DNA from: Hungatella hathewayi WAL-18680
Lineage (GTDB): Bacteria; Bacillota; Clostridia; Lachnospirales; Lachnospiraceae
Reading direction: 5' to 3'
Length of the DNA: 64,000 nucleotides
Assembly: GCF_000235505.1 (NCBI RefSeq)
Contig: NZ_JH379027.1
Location: forward strand, 3,121,456 to 3,185,455
Part shown: in pieces, positions 1 to 8,037 of the stretch
Layout: each line of letters begins with the position of its first letter
Numbering within the stretch: position 1 is the stretch's first letter
Translations under genes and position numbers: made by a program
The notes under the pieces: generated by a model
Told to the model about the DNA's origin: nothing
Seen by the model: only the letters and a program-made list of their open reading frames with translations
The model's database searches: none

Positions 1-2274
1 CGACCGTGTCCCATTCCTCATCGATGGGATAAAATCTCCTGGCTCGTATACCTGGATATCCATGGCATCGGCGCCATCGTTCTGCCAGTCTTCCTCCAGG
101 GTCCAGCCGGCAAATGTCTGGCTGAACAGGCTGATGCCGCTGGCGTCAGGGCTGGTAAGTTCCGATGGACATTCCGGGGCCGTCAGGGCGCCTTCTGTGA
201 TGGGAAGGGTCATGGATACGTCATCCAGGGAGACCTTTACCATCCGCTCCACACGCTTGTAGCCAGCGGCTTCCGTTGCTTCTATAAAGGTGATATTTTC
301 TTCACTGCACTGGTAAATGCCGTTCTGACCGATGTAGAAAATCTCTTCGCCGATTTCCTGCTCGGTGATGGTCTCTACCAGGTATTCTTCTGTTTCCTCT
401 GTTTCTTCGGTGGATAATTCCTCCGGCAGGGATTCGTCTGGGCCTGCGCCGTTGCCTGACAGACCGTCTCCCGCGCCATTGCCCGACAAACCGTCTCCTG
501 CGCCGGCTCCGCCGCCTTGCAGACTTTCGCTGTCTTGCATGCCTTCGCTGTCTTGGAGGCCCTCGCTGCCGTCCAGACCTTCGCTTCCTTGCAGTCCTTC
601 TTCGGTGGCAGATTCTCCGTTAGCATCTGTCGTATCCTCCATGCCTTCCAGTGAAGTTTCTCCGTCGACTCCATTGTTGGCACCGGAGGAGGCGCTGGTA
701 TCAGCATTATTGGCGTTGGTACTGTTATTGGGATTGGTACTGGTATTACCGTTGGTACTGCCGTTGCCGTTAGTCGTGTCATTGCCGTTAGCAGCGTTAT
801 TACCATTATCAGTTGTATGAGTGTTATTGGTGCTACCAGTGGTATCTGTGGTATCTGCTTTCGTTCCACCGTCTATCTTTTCCGTAGTATTGGATGCGGT
901 TCCGCTGTTTCCTGTTCCCGTACTTCCTGAGGAGTTATTTCCACCCGTATTCGCAGTACCACTGCCTGGTTTGGAAGTTCCGCCGGATGTCTGGGAAGAA
1001 TTGGTCTCTTTAGAGGTCGATGAACCGCCTCCCTGCGCTGTGTTTGATCCTTGGGAATCATGTGATTCAACGCCATCTGACAGTTTGGACGTCACCCAGA
1101 CATGGTCTCTGGCGCTGCGTCGCACCATGGCAGTTCCCTGCATGAGAATCGGTGCTATATCCGTTGTCTGATAGCCAAAAATCTGGATATTGTCCGGCAC
1201 CTGCTGATTGTCCTCTGCTGGTTGGTCAGACGCTCCATCACTGCCATTTCCAGAATTCCCGCCGGACTGGGAATCTCCCGCCGAGGCTTCCGGAACATGT
1301 GCATCCGAAGCAGGGGCTTCCGAAGCAGGTGCATCTGTCTGACTGCTGCCGGATTGGCTGTTATCGCCGACGTTCTGGTCACTTCCCTGTCCGTCATTGG
1401 ACTGATTGCCATTATCCTGACTTTCATTTCCACCATTATCAGAATGGCTTTCTTTATTTTGGTCGCCGGTTGCATTGGTACTGTCGCTTGGCTGAGTTTC
1501 AGCGGCATTTCCATGGTTTCCATTCGTTGGCTTTTCTTCTGTATTGGTATTCGGTTTACTATCTGATGTGCCGGAACCGCTCTGGTTTCCGTCAGCATTT
1601 CCACCAGTCTGACCAGCATTCTGTCCACCACTCTGGCTTCCACTCTGCCCCTTCTTATCTTCCTCCCCAGCTTCCGTCTCACCCGCCGAGTTCTCCCCCT
1701 CAGCGCCATCGCCGGCCGCATGTTCTCCACCTGTCAGGCCTTCTCCGCCCTCCGGACTTTCCACCGCCTCAGTCGTCTCCCCTTCCAGCCCTTCTCCCAG
1801 GCCATCCAGTTCCTCATCAAGAGGCGTCACAACCTCCGCTTTTGTGAATTTATTAACGATATCATGAAACTTCGGTGCATCCTCCTTGCTGTCGCCGCTG
1901 AACGCATAATCCCCTATCCGCACCAGCGTCCCCGGAAGCACCAGTTCTCCTGACAAATTGCCGCAGTTATACAGCAGGTAGTCACCGATAGAGGTTACCC
2001 CCGCTTTTATCTCCAACGACGTAATCTTCCCCACATAATCCGCAAACGGCACTGTTTCCTCCGTGTAATCCAGAGTTTCCCCGTGCCCGCTGATAGTCAG
2101 GTGTCCGTCGCTGGTCAGCACCGCCGTCACATTGTCCCCGTCGACGCCGATGTCCATCTTCATTTCCCTGCTGGTCGCAAACGTAAGAAAGAGGGGGCCT
2201 TTGATTACGGTTGTAATCAGGGCACATATCAATAATATGGAGATTGCCCTCCTCAAACGTCCTTTTGTCTTCAT
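1..2274 (-). CDS. Large secreted surface protein, BspA-like LRR then long low-complexity stalk (3' end outside window)
   Basis: An open frame of 758 codons runs without a stop from an ATG at 2274 to base 1, so the C-terminus is missing. The N-terminus (MKTKGRLRRAISILLIC) is a signal peptide. Residues about 75-135 contain a BspA-type leucine-rich segment (VTSIGDYLLYNCGNL, then LVRIGDYAFSG). Residues about 150-620 are an acidic and Gly/Ser/Asn/Thr-rich stretch with short degenerate repeats (GSEGLDGSEGLQDSEGMQDS; GDGLSGNGAGDGLSGNGAG). A folded segment resumes after about 630 and contains FAGWTLEED and YEPGDFIP, like an InlB-type B repeat. It is the last visible gene of the riboswitch-SipW operon, 12 bp after its neighbour. 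Inferred role: a cell-surface or matrix protein displayed on a long flexible stalk. The partner and anchor cannot be seen. Confidence 0.8.
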   Translation of the reverse strand, partial: MKTKGRLRRAISILLICALITTVIKGPLFLTFATSREMKMDIGVDGDNVTAVLTSDGHLTISGHGETLDYTEETVPFADYVGKITSLEIKAGVTSIGDYLLYNCGNLSGELVLPGTLVRIGDYAFSGDSKEDAPKFHDIVNKFTKAEVVTPLDEELDGLGEGLEGETTEAVESPEGGEGLTGGEHAAGDGAEGENSAGETEAGEEDKKGQSGSQSGGQNAGQTGGNADGNQSGSGTSDSKPNTNTEEKPTNGNHGNAAETQPSDSTNATGDQNKESHSDNGGNESQDNGNQSNDGQGSDQNVGDNSQSGSSQTDAPASEAPASDAHVPEASAGDSQSGGNSGNGSDGASDQPAEDNQQVPDNIQIFGYQTTDIAPILMQGTAMVRRSARDHVWVTSKLSDGVESHDSQGSNTAQGGGSSTSKETNSSQTSGGTSKPGSGTANTGGNNSSGSTGTGNSGTASNTTEKIDGGTKADTTDTTGSTNNTHTTDNGNNAANGNDTTNGNGSTNGNTSTNPNNSTNANNADTSASSGANNGVDGETSLEGMEDTTDANGESATEEGLQGSEGLDGSEGLQDSEGMQDSESLQGGGAGAGDGLSGNGAGDGLSGNGAGPDESLPEELSTEETEETEEYLVETITEQEIGEEIFYIGQNGIYQCSEENITFIEATEAAGYKRVERMVKVSLDDVSMTLPITEGALTAPECPSELTSPDASGISLFSQTFAGWTLEEDWQNDGADAMDIQVYEPGDFIPSMRNGTRS

Positions 2275-2286
2275 GCAGTCTTCCTC

Positions 2287-3183
2287 CTACCGCGGTATCA
2301 TAACCGTTTTCACCACGTTATCCGCAGTTACCGTAAATGCATCCGTATCCCCCAGCGCCCCCGTCATCAAAAATCTCAGGCGGCAGCTGTCTACTGTCTC
2401 AAACCCAATCCGGTAAGGCGGTGTCGTCGCCTCCGTCAGATAGGGGTTGGTATTGTCCGGCGTCAGCCCTGCGGGCCATTCGATGGAAACGCTTCCCGCC
2501 CCACTGACACCCAGCAGCAAATCCACATAGTCCGTGTGGTTCTCCGCCTCGCACTCCACATAGCTCTCCCCCTCCACCAGAAGGAACCGGAGGCTGATGG
2601 TCTTCACATATCCTTTTCCAGCCGCGTCCTGCACCGACTGAATCACCACGTTGAAGGCGGGATAAGCCGCGTTATCCGGCGTCCAGCCCGCGGGAACTGT
2701 TATGGCAATGGTCTGGTTCTCCGGGCTTCCATCCCCGCCAATCTTCCCATTCATATCGGAGTCCCCATGTATTTTATAAGTAAATGACGACGGCGTTTTC
2801 ACCTCATAGTAAATCGGCTCCTCCGTCACATGGTATGCGTCCGTATAGTTTTGCACCCCCACCAGGAAGGTGTACTCCTCCCCCGGCGTCCAGCCGTACA
2901 GCTCATGGACCGCACTGGCCGACCGGCTTCGGTAAAGACTCTGCTCCTGCTCCAGCTCGCTGGTGAAATAGAAGCTCTTGGCAATCCCGTTGCCGTTGCT
3001 GGTAAATTCCTTCCGGTACCTGGAAAATGTTCCCATCCCCACCATCATCAGCAGGCAGTAGATCGTGATAATCCACAGCCCGATTCCCATGGAAATGTGG
3101 TGACGTCTGGGTTTTCCGGAGGAACCATGCTCATTTTTTGCTCTGTCTGTCCTGTCATGGTGCAATCTTTTTCTTTTTTTCAA
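2287..3183 (-). CDS. Secreted protein with SipW-cognate-like N-terminus
   Basis: 298 residues. A basic N-terminus (about 30 residues, KR/H-rich) leads into one hydrophobic segment (about 34-52) and then FSRYRKEFTSNGNGIAKSF. This matches the ARYTSxVTGxGTA signature of the two TasA-like neighbours in spacing and several residues, so I infer processing by a SipW peptidase of the operon. The mature part looks beta-rich and has two related segments (VPAGWTPDN near residue 165 and WPAGLTPDN near 245). No catalytic motif is seen. It sits 16 bp downstream of the 3200-3805 gene and 12 bp upstream of the large stalk protein. A minor matrix subunit or adaptor is plausible; the exact role is unknown. Confidence 0.75.
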   Translation of the reverse strand: MKKRKRLHHDRTDRAKNEHGSSGKPRRHHISMGIGLWIITIYCLLMMVGMGTFSRYRKEFTSNGNGIAKSFYFTSELEQEQSLYRSRSASAVHELYGWTPGEEYTFLVGVQNYTDAYHVTEEPIYYEVKTPSSFTYKIHGDSDMNGKIGGDGSPENQTIAITVPAGWTPDNAAYPAFNVVIQSVQDAAGKGYVKTISLRFLLVEGESYVECEAENHTDYVDLLLGVSGAGSVSIEWPAGLTPDNTNPYLTEATTPPYRIGFETVDSCRLRFLMTGALGDTDAFTVTADNVVKTVMIPR

Positions 3184-3199
3184 TTGACCGCACCTCCTG

Positions 3200-3805
3200 T
3201 TATTCTGCCATACTTGGTTCCGTTTCTTTTATGGATGGGTCTGCCTGGGAAATGTCCACCTTCAAGGTGACTGCGTTGGTGGACGCCGCATAGACCGCAT
3301 CATTAGCCTCTTTCGGCCACGTAACTACCAATTTATAGGTATGAGTTGTCGGTACTCCCATGGGAAATGTCCCCTTCTCACTGTCAATAATGAGGTTTGT
3401 GGGGTCACCTACTCCTGCCTTTAAAACCACTCTCGTTCCATTTTTCTCCATATTCTCTGCCGTCATGTCTACCAGCGCAAATTCAAAGGGCACCTCCCCT
3501 ACAAATGCGACCTGAGTTGTGTATTCCAGTGCCACTTCGCTGACTTTCCCATCGGCATCTATATTAGACACCTGAAACTGTGTGGAGGCCGATTTACCGA
3601 CCTCAGTTGGCACCGCCACCGTCATTCTCTCATCTACATTGGAATTCACTGCAAATCTAGCCACCGTCGCCGTCCCAATTCCGGTCACCTGGGACGTATA
3701 CCTTGCATAGGTCGTCGCCCCGAAGATTCCTCCTATCAGAATCACATACACCAGATACATCCAGAGAGGTCTGCGCCCCCTGTTTCTCCTATGATTCTTC
3801 CTCAT
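3200..3805 (-). CDS. TasA/camelysin-like secreted protein, SipW-cognate class
   Basis: 201 residues from the ATG at 3805, two bases after the stop of the upstream sipW gene and served by the GAGGGGG inside that gene's 3' end. Longer in-frame versions would overlap sipW. Basic start (MRKNHRRNRGRRPLWMY), hydrophobic helix at about 15-31, then YARYTSQVTGIGTATVARF at about 34-51, the hallmark of SipW-processed TasA-like precursors. The mature part is a beta-rich single domain without Cys (VSEVALEYTTQVAF, THTYKLVVTWPKE). In Bacillus, TasA and TapA form amyloid-like biofilm fibres after SipW cleavage. By analogy this is probably a fibre or matrix subunit. Fibre formation is inference. Confidence 0.8.
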   Translation of the reverse strand: MRKNHRRNRGRRPLWMYLVYVILIGGIFGATTYARYTSQVTGIGTATVARFAVNSNVDERMTVAVPTEVGKSASTQFQVSNIDADGKVSEVALEYTTQVAFVGEVPFEFALVDMTAENMEKNGTRVVLKAGVGDPTNLIIDSEKGTFPMGVPTTHTYKLVVTWPKEANDAVYAASTNAVTLKVDISQADPSIKETEPSMAE

Positions 3806-3806
3806 T

Positions 3807-4307
3807 TCATGAATCCCCCTCTTTATCTCCAATCCAGTATGGCAGCTCCACCAGAACCACGCCGGCGAAGACCAGCACCACCAGGCCAACCGGTGTTCTC
3901 AAAAATGATATCAGCCAGCCCAGATAAGGAATCACAGCCACCTGTTTTCCCAGAATCTGCTCCTTCTCCACCGGGTCAATATCAGGCGTGTTGTTGGCGT
4001 CCCCCTGCAACAGGAACTGCCCGTCTTCCTCCCCGATAATCCGGTGGGTCACCGTCTGGCTCCCCATCTGGTAGGTCACTACATCGCCCACCTGGTATTC
4101 CGGCTTCTCCGTGATGAGAATCATATCCCCTGCTGAAAATGCCGGCTCCATACTGCCTGACAGCACATATACCGGGGTATATCCCAGAAATGACGGCATG
4201 GTCTCGTGAAACAGAAAGCGCTGGGCCATCAGCCACAGATTTACCACTACCAGAAATCCAAGCACCACGTACCCGGCTGCCTGTAATATTTTCACCACAC
4301 GTCTCAT
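3807..4307 (-). CDS. sipW: Signal peptidase I, SipW (ER-type)
   Basis: 166 residues. N-terminal membrane helix (about 8-28), catalytic box VLSGSMEPAF with Ser52, then QTVTHRI with His88 in place of the Lys of ordinary bacterial signal peptidases, and QGDANNTPD with the acidic residue. A second membrane helix follows near 128-155. Ser-His-Asp is the SipW/eukaryotic ER arrangement. It lies directly before the 3200-3805 TasA-like gene, which it probably processes. A second sipW begins the operon (6908-7555), so this copy may be specialised for the downstream substrates. Its TGA is followed after two bases by the next ATG, indicating translational coupling. Confidence 0.9.
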   Translation of the reverse strand: MRRVVKILQAAGYVVLGFLVVVNLWLMAQRFLFHETMPSFLGYTPVYVLSGSMEPAFSAGDMILITEKPEYQVGDVVTYQMGSQTVTHRIIGEEDGQFLLQGDANNTPDIDPVEKEQILGKQVAVIPYLGWLISFLRTPVGLVVLVFAGVVLVELPYWIGDKEGDS

Positions 4308-4337
4308 GTCCGTATCCCCTTTGTCATGTCTCTCGTC

Positions 4338-6023
4338 TTAATTGTCCTCTGTATAGATGCCCATATTCAGCAAATACGTCCGCTCCGCCACGGATTCCCG
4401 GCTGGCTACGGCAGTATCATTTTCATCATCCCCTGGAATTCCGGTCTCGTAGGGCCACACCCACTCGATTCGGTAATGGCTGGTGGTGTCCGCCCCTATC
4501 TGCTGTCCGTCCAGCAGCATCACGCTGTGCCCCCGTGTCATGGGGGTGGTCCAGTCGGTGATGACGTTCTCGCCGCTTTCCGAAATCTGGAGAAGCCGGA
4601 AACGCAGCGGCAGGTGAATAGTGTCCTCCGTCATGCGGATAAACATGGTGACGGAACGGTGATTGGTGTTCTGCACGTCGAAGGAATACCAGCCGGAGGA
4701 GCCGGGGCGAATCACAGGGATTTCCCCGTTCTCGGCAGTCTCGTTCTGGTGGTAAAACAAATCAATCTGCTGGTTTTCCACCCAGGCATTCCATTGGCCA
4801 TCCCGGTTTTCACCGGATATGGTGAGAGGGGCTTGGCTCTCCGGCTGGGTGGGGTTGTCATTGCCGCCATCGTCGCCGCCACTATTGTCTCCGCCATGAT
4901 TGCCACCGTTGTTGCCACTGCTACCGCCACTATTACCGCCACTGCTGCCACCGCTGGAGCTGTGGTTGGGATCATTTTTGTCGTTTCCATCTATGATGGT
5001 AACGTTGTCGTTGGTAAATCCATTGTCGGCGTTGGTTTCTCCGGGAAGCTGAATTGCTCCGGAGCCATTCTGGCCGTCGGATGATGGTGGGTTTCCGCCT
5101 TCCTGTCCGTTAGCGGGGTTGCCGGCGCCGTCCGTGTCGCCTGTGTTGCTCATGTTTCCGGAAGATGCCGCTCCCGCTGTGTCTTCCTGACCGGGCTGCC
5201 GCTCATCCGGCTTTATCACTTCTCCGCCAGACTTCACGGATGTGCCATCCGGCAAAGTTACTTCCTCTTTTGTAATAATGGTGCCATCGGGCAATGTCAT
5301 GCCCTCTTCCGGTATCCGCACCACCGTACTATCACTCTGAACCACAACGGGGTAGTGAATGACCTCGCTCTGCTGGTTGATAACGGTACCGGATGGAAGG
5401 ATGATAATGCCGCGGCTGACGTCAAGAGCGCCATCTGCGGTGTATACACTTCCCTCATGACTGGCCCCATAGCATAAATCCGGGTTCACTGTCAAAGTGC
5501 CGCTGCCGGTATCCAGTTTGATATTCATTTCGATATAAAAAACATCAGAGGACAGAGCAACATTGACTCTCCCGTCCTCCATATCTTTCACTTTGAAGCT
5601 ATTTCCCTCATTTTCAAGGCGTAAATCGAGAATCACAGACGCGATGGAATTGCCCTGGTCATCAACGGCAATCAGTTCGTGCCGTACCGGACTTGCGTGT
5701 TCAAATAAGAACCAGCCCTTCTCGTCGGTAACCGTCTCCTGGACCACGCTGTGAAGCTGGATTTTGTGATTGGGGATGGGCGTGCCGTCCGGATAGCTGA
5801 CAACACCTGCTATCTGAATAGGGGTGGCTTCCTCCCCCTCACTGCCTGCTACGATGACGCTGGATGGAGGAGTTTCGATGTTGTTTTTCGTATAACTTCC
5901 TATCAGGATGCTGGAGGCGAAGAGTAAGCACACCATAACCAGGCTTAACACCAGGAATATAGGCGTTAATATGTTTAGTCCGTCGTTATCTTCTTTTTTC
6001 CCGGTACTCTCCTGTTCTGTCAT
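4338..6023 (-). CDS. Membrane-anchored extracellular protein with Ig-like/CarboxypepD_reg-like domain and Gly/Asn linker
   Basis: 561 residues. Short cytoplasmic N-terminus, one membrane helix (about 20-45), then an Ig-like segment at about 72-115 (VSYPDGTPIPNHKIQLHS ... VTDEKGWFLFEH) typical of carboxypeptidase-regulatory-like or Cna-B-like folds. At about 205-265 it has three LPSGT/LPDGT motif repeats, then an SSGGNSGGSSGNNGG-type flexible linker (about 275-395). The C-terminal domain (VIRPGSSGWYSFDVQNTN ... FIRMTED) resembles the beta domain of TasA/CalY-type proteins. It lies between the two sipW genes, after a double hairpin that may set its dose relative to the 203-residue protein. Likely an envelope-tethered base or adaptor for the secreted subunits. 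That role is inferred from architecture and context. Confidence 0.7.
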   Translation of the reverse strand: MTEQESTGKKEDNDGLNILTPIFLVLSLVMVCLLFASSILIGSYTKNNIETPPSSVIVAGSEGEEATPIQIAGVVSYPDGTPIPNHKIQLHSVVQETVTDEKGWFLFEHASPVRHELIAVDDQGNSIASVILDLRLENEGNSFKVKDMEDGRVNVALSSDVFYIEMNIKLDTGSGTLTVNPDLCYGASHEGSVYTADGALDVSRGIIILPSGTVINQQSEVIHYPVVVQSDSTVVRIPEEGMTLPDGTIITKEEVTLPDGTSVKSGGEVIKPDERQPGQEDTAGAASSGNMSNTGDTDGAGNPANGQEGGNPPSSDGQNGSGAIQLPGETNADNGFTNDNVTIIDGNDKNDPNHSSSGGSSGGNSGGSSGNNGGNHGGDNSGGDDGGNDNPTQPESQAPLTISGENRDGQWNAWVENQQIDLFYHQNETAENGEIPVIRPGSSGWYSFDVQNTNHRSVTMFIRMTEDTIHLPLRFRLLQISESGENVITDWTTPMTRGHSVMLLDGQQIGADTTSHYRIEWVWPYETGIPGDDENDTAVASRESVAERTYLLNMGIYTEDN

Positions 6024-6068
6024 CCGCTGATTTCCTCTTTATCACAATCGTATCTGCCCATGTCAAAA

Positions 6069-6134
6069 CGTATAAGCCGGTATGTGGCTTATACGCTTTG
6101 ATATGGGCCGTGCCTGGCACAGGAGGCACGGTCC
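6069..6134 (-). terminator. Tandem hairpins between the TasA-like gene and the 561-residue gene
   Basis: Two consecutive stem-loops occupy the gap. One is a perfect 10-bp stem (6069-6078 with 6086-6095, 7-nt loop). The other is an 8-bp stem extended past a mismatch (6106-6115 with 6124-6134, 8-nt loop). In the transcribed direction the second base position is followed only by TTTTGACA, so termination would be partial. They probably also protect the upstream message 3' end, letting the 203-residue protein be made in excess over downstream genes. Confidence 0.55.
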
Positions 6135-6153
6135 GATTGATATGTTTCTGATA

Positions 6154-6765
6154 TTATGCTGCTGGTGCTGGTGCAAGGTCAATCTGAGTTGCTGTGCAGG
6201 TGATAGTAAAGGAAGCATCGGCAGCCGCTTTCACACCATCTGCTGTATCATCTGCATCACTACCATCCGCAGCCCATTTCCAATAAACAGTAGTCGGTTC
6301 CACAGTTCCACCAACTTTCACATTGCCTGAAGCAAGCTGACATATGCCACTTACTGAATCAAAATTCAGTTCATCACTTGGTTCACATTTCTCGGCAGAA
6401 TAAAATTTCAGATTTTTAGGCATATTTGTAATGGCAGAAATAGCAACTGTATAATCGAATGCCACCTCTGACCCCCCCTGCCCTACTTCGATTGCAAAAC
6501 TACCTTTAGTCCCTGGCGCTATTTTACCAGTAGCCAATTTTGTATTATCAGTTATAGTGCTATCACTTAAATTTACTTCAAAACTCTGCCCATCGGTTCC
6601 AGCAATACCGTTAAATGTTGGTGCCCACTTTGCAACTACTGCCGTACCGTTTCCAGTCACCTCGCTGGTATACTTCGCCAACGTACTACCAACCATACAA
6701 GCACTAACCAACGTCAATGCAACTGCCGCCATCCCCAAACTCTTAACTACTTTCCCTGCTTTCAT
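6154..6765 (-). CDS. TasA-like secreted matrix protein (putative major subunit)
   Basis: 203 residues, ATG at 6765 behind GGAGG. The N-terminus (MKAGKVVKSLGMAAVALTLV) is a signal peptide ending SACMVGSTLA, followed by KYTSEVTGNGTAVVAKW, the SipW-cognate signature. The mature protein is small, beta-rich and acidic, with a pair of Cys near 126 and 144 and another near 190. It ends in an Ala/Pro tail (LAPAPAA). It directly follows the first sipW gene and is followed by strong hairpins, an arrangement expected for an abundant structural subunit. I infer a role as fibre or matrix subunit like TasA. Sequence identity to TasA itself looks low, so a camelysin-like or novel member is possible. Confidence 0.8.
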   Translation of the reverse strand: MKAGKVVKSLGMAAVALTLVSACMVGSTLAKYTSEVTGNGTAVVAKWAPTFNGIAGTDGQSFEVNLSDSTITDNTKLATGKIAPGTKGSFAIEVGQGGSEVAFDYTVAISAITNMPKNLKFYSAEKCEPSDELNFDSVSGICQLASGNVKVGGTVEPTTVYWKWAADGSDADDTADGVKAAADASFTITCTATQIDLAPAPAA

Positions 6766-6907
6766 CTTTTAACATCCTCCTTCATTATCCTTCGCCGCCG
6801 ATTGTGCCGACCCTCTGGGTCCCCGGCCTTTGTTTCACATACATTGTTTGTACGTCTACTCTATGTAGTCAGCTTTCTTCATATTCCGAAGCTGGATACA
6901 CCTAATC

Positions 6908-7555
6908 TCAGGCATCTCCCGATGTCTTCTCCTTCTGGGCCGCCTTTAACGCTTCCAGTTCTGCTTCCAGCTCTTCCGCCCGTTTCTTCTCCTTGCTGCC
7001 ATTTTTTCTCCGCTTCAGCAAATCCCACAGAAGCAGCGCTGCCAGCGGACAGATAATCAACACCAGCATTCCCATACTGGTCTGGGCGAACATAAGCACA
7101 TTTCCAAGGGCCGGGATTCTGGTTCCGCTCCAGACGCCTTCTATCTGCTCCGGCTCCACGGCCAGTCTGTCCTCCACGTTGTTGTTGTCACCCTTGGTCA
7201 CATAGGATACCTTTCCTTCCGTCTCCAGCACCTGCACCACTCTATGGGTGGTTGCCTTCCCGGAATACTGGTAGCAGATGACATCTCCCACCTGCAGGGC
7301 GCTGGGGTTCTCCGTGTCCTTAATCAGAATCACGTCCCCCGGATAAAACGCCGGCTCCATGGAACCGGATAACACGATGGTAGGTCGATATCCCGCCACC
7401 CCCGGCAGATGCGACGGGTCCTTGAAATTGTTGACAATCAGGACCACATTTACCACAATCACCGGTATCAATATCACACACAGGACAATCCCAAGTATAT
7501 TCCAGACAATGCTGCCTGAACTGCCCTTTTTCTTCTGGCTGCGCCGTTTCCCCAT
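6908..7555 (-). CDS. sipW: Signal peptidase I, SipW (ER-type), first gene of riboswitch operon
   Basis: 215 residues from ATG 7555, chosen because GTGGAGG stands 7 bases upstream. A longer in-frame reading would start inside the riboswitch and run through its terminator. Basic N-terminus (GKRRSQKKK), membrane helix at about 17-42, VLSGSMEPAF with Ser65, TTHRVV with His104, KGDNNNVED with Asp123/Asp129, then a C-terminal helix (about 150-175) and a charged coiled-coil tail (EKKRAEELEAELEALKAAQ). The Ser/His/Asp set marks SipW rather than SipS/LepB peptidases. It is expected to cleave the TasA-like precursors of the same operon. The coiled-coil tail is absent from the second SipW here and could dock a partner. 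Confidence 0.9.
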   Translation of the reverse strand: MGKRRSQKKKGSSGSIVWNILGIVLCVILIPVIVVNVVLIVNNFKDPSHLPGVAGYRPTIVLSGSMEPAFYPGDVILIKDTENPSALQVGDVICYQYSGKATTHRVVQVLETEGKVSYVTKGDNNNVEDRLAVEPEQIEGVWSGTRIPALGNVLMFAQTSMGMLVLIICPLAALLLWDLLKRRKNGSKEKKRAEELEAELEALKAAQKEKTSGDA

Positions 7556-7588
7556 ATCAAAATCCTCCACTTTTCTCCGTTTTAAACA

Positions 7589-7612
7589 TAAAAAAAGGGC
7601 ATAAACATGCCC
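7589..7612 (-). terminator. Intrinsic terminator of the riboswitch expression platform
   Basis: Read leftward: GGGCAT, loop GTTT, ATGCCC, then TTTTTTTAT. It lies directly after the aptamer and about 35 bases before the sipW ribosome site, so it can abort transcription of the whole operon. Its position makes it the switchable element. Which ligand state favours termination cannot be read by eye. Confidence 0.85.
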
Positions 7613-7627
7613 TCCGCTAATAAATAT

Positions 7628-7722
7628 ATGTGCAACTGGCTGGCATACCATTCGTTTCCAAATGGGTTAGCCCCTAAAGTTTTGCGACTCTGCTTTTCAA
7701 CAGATGTGCCGAATATGTAATT
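7628..7722 (-). ncRNA. Cyclic-di-GMP-I (GEMM-I) riboswitch aptamer
   Basis: On the minus strand the leader shows the GEMM-I blocks in order: CGGCACATCTG, a GAAA-capped hairpin (TCTG TTGAAAAG CAGA), GTCGCAAAACTTTAGGGGCTAA, a second hairpin closed by CCATT/AATGG, then TATGCCAGCCAGTTGC. The last block closely matches the UAUGACAGCC-GGUUGC end of known class I aptamers, and CGCAAA ... GG-CUAA is the conserved core. It is followed by a terminator and the sipW/TasA-like operon, linking matrix gene expression to c-di-GMP. The CGGCA reading suggests G at the position separating c-di-GMP from cGAMP binders, but this needs a covariance alignment. The outer P1 helix is weak. Confidence 0.85.
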
Positions 7723-7763
7723 GTCATTGTATTGCTAGGACGAAAACTCATCTACGCACCTTT

Positions 7764-7792
7764 ATTATCGCTCATGTTGTCAGATTTTGCAA
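7764..7792 (-). promoter_or_regulatory. Promoter of the riboswitch-sipW operon
   Basis: TTGCAA (7787-7792) and GATAAT (7764-7769), reading leftward, are separated by exactly 17 bases. Transcription would begin near 7757, placing the aptamer about 35 nt into the message. The remaining AT-rich stretch 7793-7956 shows no gene or clear site. Confidence 0.65.
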
Positions 7793-7956
7793 GCGGAAAA
7801 TGAAGAAATATTAAGAATTTTATAAGAAATTGTGTTTTCTTCGCACTCCAGCCACAACTAGTTGGGCTTTCCGCTAATATTTTCATTTTTCTATGATTAA
7901 TTGTCTATTTTTTTCTCAAATAAGATTATTTTTTACGCAATTCTACCTTTTCGAAA

Positions 7957-7997
7957 GCAAAATTACGGCACCCGGAAGTATATTCCAGGCGCCATAA
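7957..7997 (-). terminator. Intrinsic terminator after the SDR/SnoaL-like pair
   Basis: A 15-pair stem with a few wobble pairs (7963-7977 with 7983-7997, loop GTATA) is followed leftward by AATTTTGC. It closes the two-gene unit at 8038-9179. Confidence 0.7.
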
Positions 7998-8037
7998 CTG
8001 TTGTAATTGCTGCATTTTTCGAAAATTATCTGAATAT

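Noticed and set aside
365-1847. Several long plus-strand frames (for example 365-820 and 1152-1847)
   Set aside because: They are antisense shadows of the low-complexity stalk protein; no ribosome sites, and their composition mirrors the Gly/Ser/Asn codons of the minus strand.
7628-7722. cGAMP (GEMM-Ib) riboswitch
   Set aside because: The CGGCA reading suggests G at the discriminating position, favouring c-di-GMP; not excluded without a covariance alignment.
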